From positions 62,001 through 126,000 of the forward strand of contig NZ_NSBU01000004.1 in the NCBI RefSeq assembly GCF_002285415.1: a stretch of 64,000 nucleotides of DNA, in the 5' to 3' direction. Under the pieces are notes generated by a model, which had not been told where the DNA came from, did no database searches, and worked only from the letters and a program-made list of their open reading frames with translations. Of this stretch, positions 62,490 to 64,000 are shown in pieces. This DNA comes from Actibacterium pelagium. Lineage in GTDB: Bacteria; Pseudomonadota; Alphaproteobacteria; Rhodobacterales; Rhodobacteraceae. The translations under genes were made by a program, and so were the position numbers. Position 1 is the first letter of the stretch; every line of letters begins with the position of its first letter.

Positions 62490-64000
62490 ATGAGTGACCG
62501 ACCTCATACCCCCCTTCTGGACCGCGTGAATGTGCCTGCGGACCTAAAGCAGTTCTCGGATGCAGAGCTGCGACAGGTCGCGGATGAACTGCGGACCGAA
62601 ACCGTGTCTGCCGTATCTGAAACCGGCGGACATCTGGGCGCGGGACTGGGTGTGGTCGAACTGACAGTTGCCTTGCACGCCGTATTTGATACGCCCAAGG
62701 ATCGGCTGATCTGGGATGTGTCGCACCAGTGCTATCCGCATAAAATCCTGACCGGCCGCCGCGACCGCATTCGCACCCTGCGGACGAAGGACGGGCTGTC
62801 GGGCTTCACCAAACGGTCGGAAAGCCCCTATGACCCGTTCGGCGCGGCGCATAGCTCTACCTCTATCTCTGCGGCGCTTGGCTTTGCCGTTGCGCGTGAT
62901 CTGGGCGGGGCGCCGGACTATGGCATTGGTGATGCGATTGCCGTGATCGGTGATGGCTCGATGTCGGCGGGCATGGCTTTTGAGGCGATGAACAACGCGG
63001 GTCACCTGAAAAAACGCATGATCGTCATCCTCAACGACAACGAGATGTCGATTGCACCGCCCGTAGGCGCCCTGTCGTCTTACCTGTCGGACCTCTATGC
63101 CGGCGCTCCGTTCCAAGAGCTGAAAGCCGCCGCCAAAGGCGCGGTCAGCCTGCTGCCAGAACCGTTCCAAGAAGGCGCACGTCGCGCCAAAGACATGCTG
63201 AAACACATGACCGTGGGCGGCACGTTGTTCGAAGAGCTGGGCTTCTCTTACGTCGGGCCGATCGACGGCCACGACATGGAACAGCTGCTTAGCGTGTTGC
63301 GAACCGTCAAGGACCGCGCCACCGGGCCGATCCTGATCCACGCGATCACCAAGAAAGGCAAGGGCTATGCCCCGGCTGAGAACCGCGACGACAAGGGCCA
63401 TGCAACGGCCAAGTTCGACGTGATCACCGGAAAGCAGAAGAAAGCCCCCTCGAACGCACCGTCCTACACCAACGTCTTTGGCAATGCGCTGGTCGATCTG
63501 GCCGCCAAGGATGACAAGATCGTCGCCGTGACCGCTGCGATGCCGGATGGCACCGGGCTAAGCCTGTTTGCCGAGCGCTACCCCTCTCGGTGCTTTGACG
63601 TCGGCATTGCCGAGCAGCATGGCGTCACATTCTGTGCCGCGCTTGCCGCCGGCGGAATGAAGCCCTTCTGCGCGATGTATTCGACCTTCCTGCAACGCGG
63701 CTATGACCAAGTTGTCCACGACGTCGCGATCCAGCGTTTGCCGGTTCGCTTTGCCATCGACCGCGCAGGGCTGGTCGGGGCCGATGGCGCGACCCACGCC
63801 GGCTCGTTTGACATCGCCTACATGGCCAACCTGCCGGACATGGTTGTCATGGCGGCCGCGGACGAGGCAGAGCTGAAACACATGGTCGCCACCGCCGCCG
63901 CCTATGATGACGGCCCCATCGCCTTCCGCTATCCGCGCGGTGAAGGCGTCGGCGTGGAGATGCCCGAAATCGGTGAAATCCTTGAGATCGGCAAAGGCCG
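62490..64000 (+). CDS. dxs: 1-deoxy-D-xylulose-5-phosphate synthase (C-terminus beyond window)
   Basis: The reading frame runs from ATG 62490 to the window edge, ~503 codons, about 80% of Dxs. Seen are [17 protein letters not shown] with the first TPP-domain helices, [20 protein letters not shown] (GDG..N TPP motif), IGPIDGHDM-like [13 protein letters not shown] and the second domain with [21 protein letters not shown] and [19 protein letters not shown]. It starts 23 bp after ispA. Dxs needs the thiamine pyrophosphate made by the operon at the left end of the window. Confidence 0.97.
   Translation, partial: MSDRPHTPLLDRVNVPADLKQFSDAELRQVADELRTETVSAVSETGGHLGAGLGVVELTVALHAVFDTPKDRLIWDVSHQCYPHKILTGRRDRIRTLRTKDGLSGFTKRSESPYDPFGAAHSSTSISAALGFAVARDLGGAPDYGIGDAIAVIGDGSMSAGMAFEAMNNAGHLKKRMIVILNDNEMSIAPPVGALSSYLSDLYAGAPFQELKAAAKGAVSLLPEPFQEGARRAKDMLKHMTVGGTLFEELGFSYVGPIDGHDMEQLLSVLRTVKDRATGPILIHAITKKGKGYAPAENRDDKGHATAKFDVITGKQKKAPSNAPSYTNVFGNALVDLAAKDDKIVAVTAAMPDGTGLSLFAERYPSRCFDVGIAEQHGVTFCAALAAGGMKPFCAMYSTFLQRGYDQVVHDVAIQRLPVRFAIDRAGLVGADGATHAGSFDIAYMANLPDMVVMAAADEAELKHMVATAAAYDDGPIAFRYPRGEGVGVEMPEIGEILEIGKG

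Overview
The window looks like a chromosomal segment of a marine alphaproteobacterium of the Rhodobacteraceae (Roseobacter-type). The support is the high GC content by eye, the dense GTGA/ATGA-overlapped operons, the class of gene content (a petP/petR-like pair, xseB-ispA-dxs, alphaproteobacterial GltB/GltD, a candidate serC leader RNA) and several small proteins that resemble families confined to this group. No prophage, insertion sequence, CRISPR array, rRNA or replication origin is visible; almost everything is core metabolism. Both ends cut through genes (thiG at the left, dxs at the right).

Layout. 1-4.9 kb: thiamine operon thiG(partial)-thiE-thiF/rhodanese-thiY-tenA-thiZ-thiX, nearly all joined by 4-bp overlaps. 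5-6.6 kb: membrane protein and quinone-oxidoreductase-like enzyme. 6.8-7.5 kb: secreted protein. 7.7-13.8 kb: gltD-gltB (minus strand). 14-16.1 kb: uppP, an NDUFA9-like protein, tRNA-Leu(CAG). 16.5-20 kb: two transporters, then sfsA-map (minus). 20-23 kb: CinA-domain, GNAT, AhpD-like and OmpA-like genes in one overlapped operon. 23-29.8 kb (minus): LysR regulator, FadH-type reductase, two hypotheticals, a lipoprotein, ilvD. 29.9-33 kb: CPBP protease, accD-folC. 33-38.9 kb: a secreted orphan, a decayed metallophosphatase, and the serine pathway serA-serC (minus) facing serB (plus), with a diheme cytochrome c between. 38.9-50.2 kb: transporter, asparaginase, IalB-like protein, rlmN, CAP protein, LOG protein, dapD, GNATs, a glutamate-receptor-like channel and dapE. 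50.4-54.9 kb: rnr, MltB-like transglycosylase, DMT transporter. 55-57.7 kb: a large surface protein. 57.8-64 kb: ilvE, petP/petR-like regulators, HDAC-like hydrolase, xseB-ispA-dxs.

The most unusual structure is a pair of matching 11-bp tandem arrays, one between gltD and gltB and the other between sfsA and map. Read in the direction of transcription, each unit is ATGACCTGCAT. Every ATG opens a four-codon cistron (M-T-C-I-stop in the standard unit) whose TGA overlaps the next ATG. In the gltD-gltB copy the last ATG opens a 30-codon frame whose TGA overlaps the gltB start codon. In the sfsA-map copy the first unit is the sfsA C-terminus itself and the last ATG is in frame with map. This reads as a chain of minicistrons joining the end of one gene to the start of the next. 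I know of no description of it, but could not search. Other points worth a second look are a bacterial ionotropic-glutamate-receptor-like channel with a non-canonical pore loop, a MopE-repeat/Ig-like/beta-barrel surface protein starting just after a hairpin, a ThiF without zinc cysteines, a broken phosphatase, and a truncated GNAT duplicate.

All family calls come from recognising motifs by eye; no database search was run.
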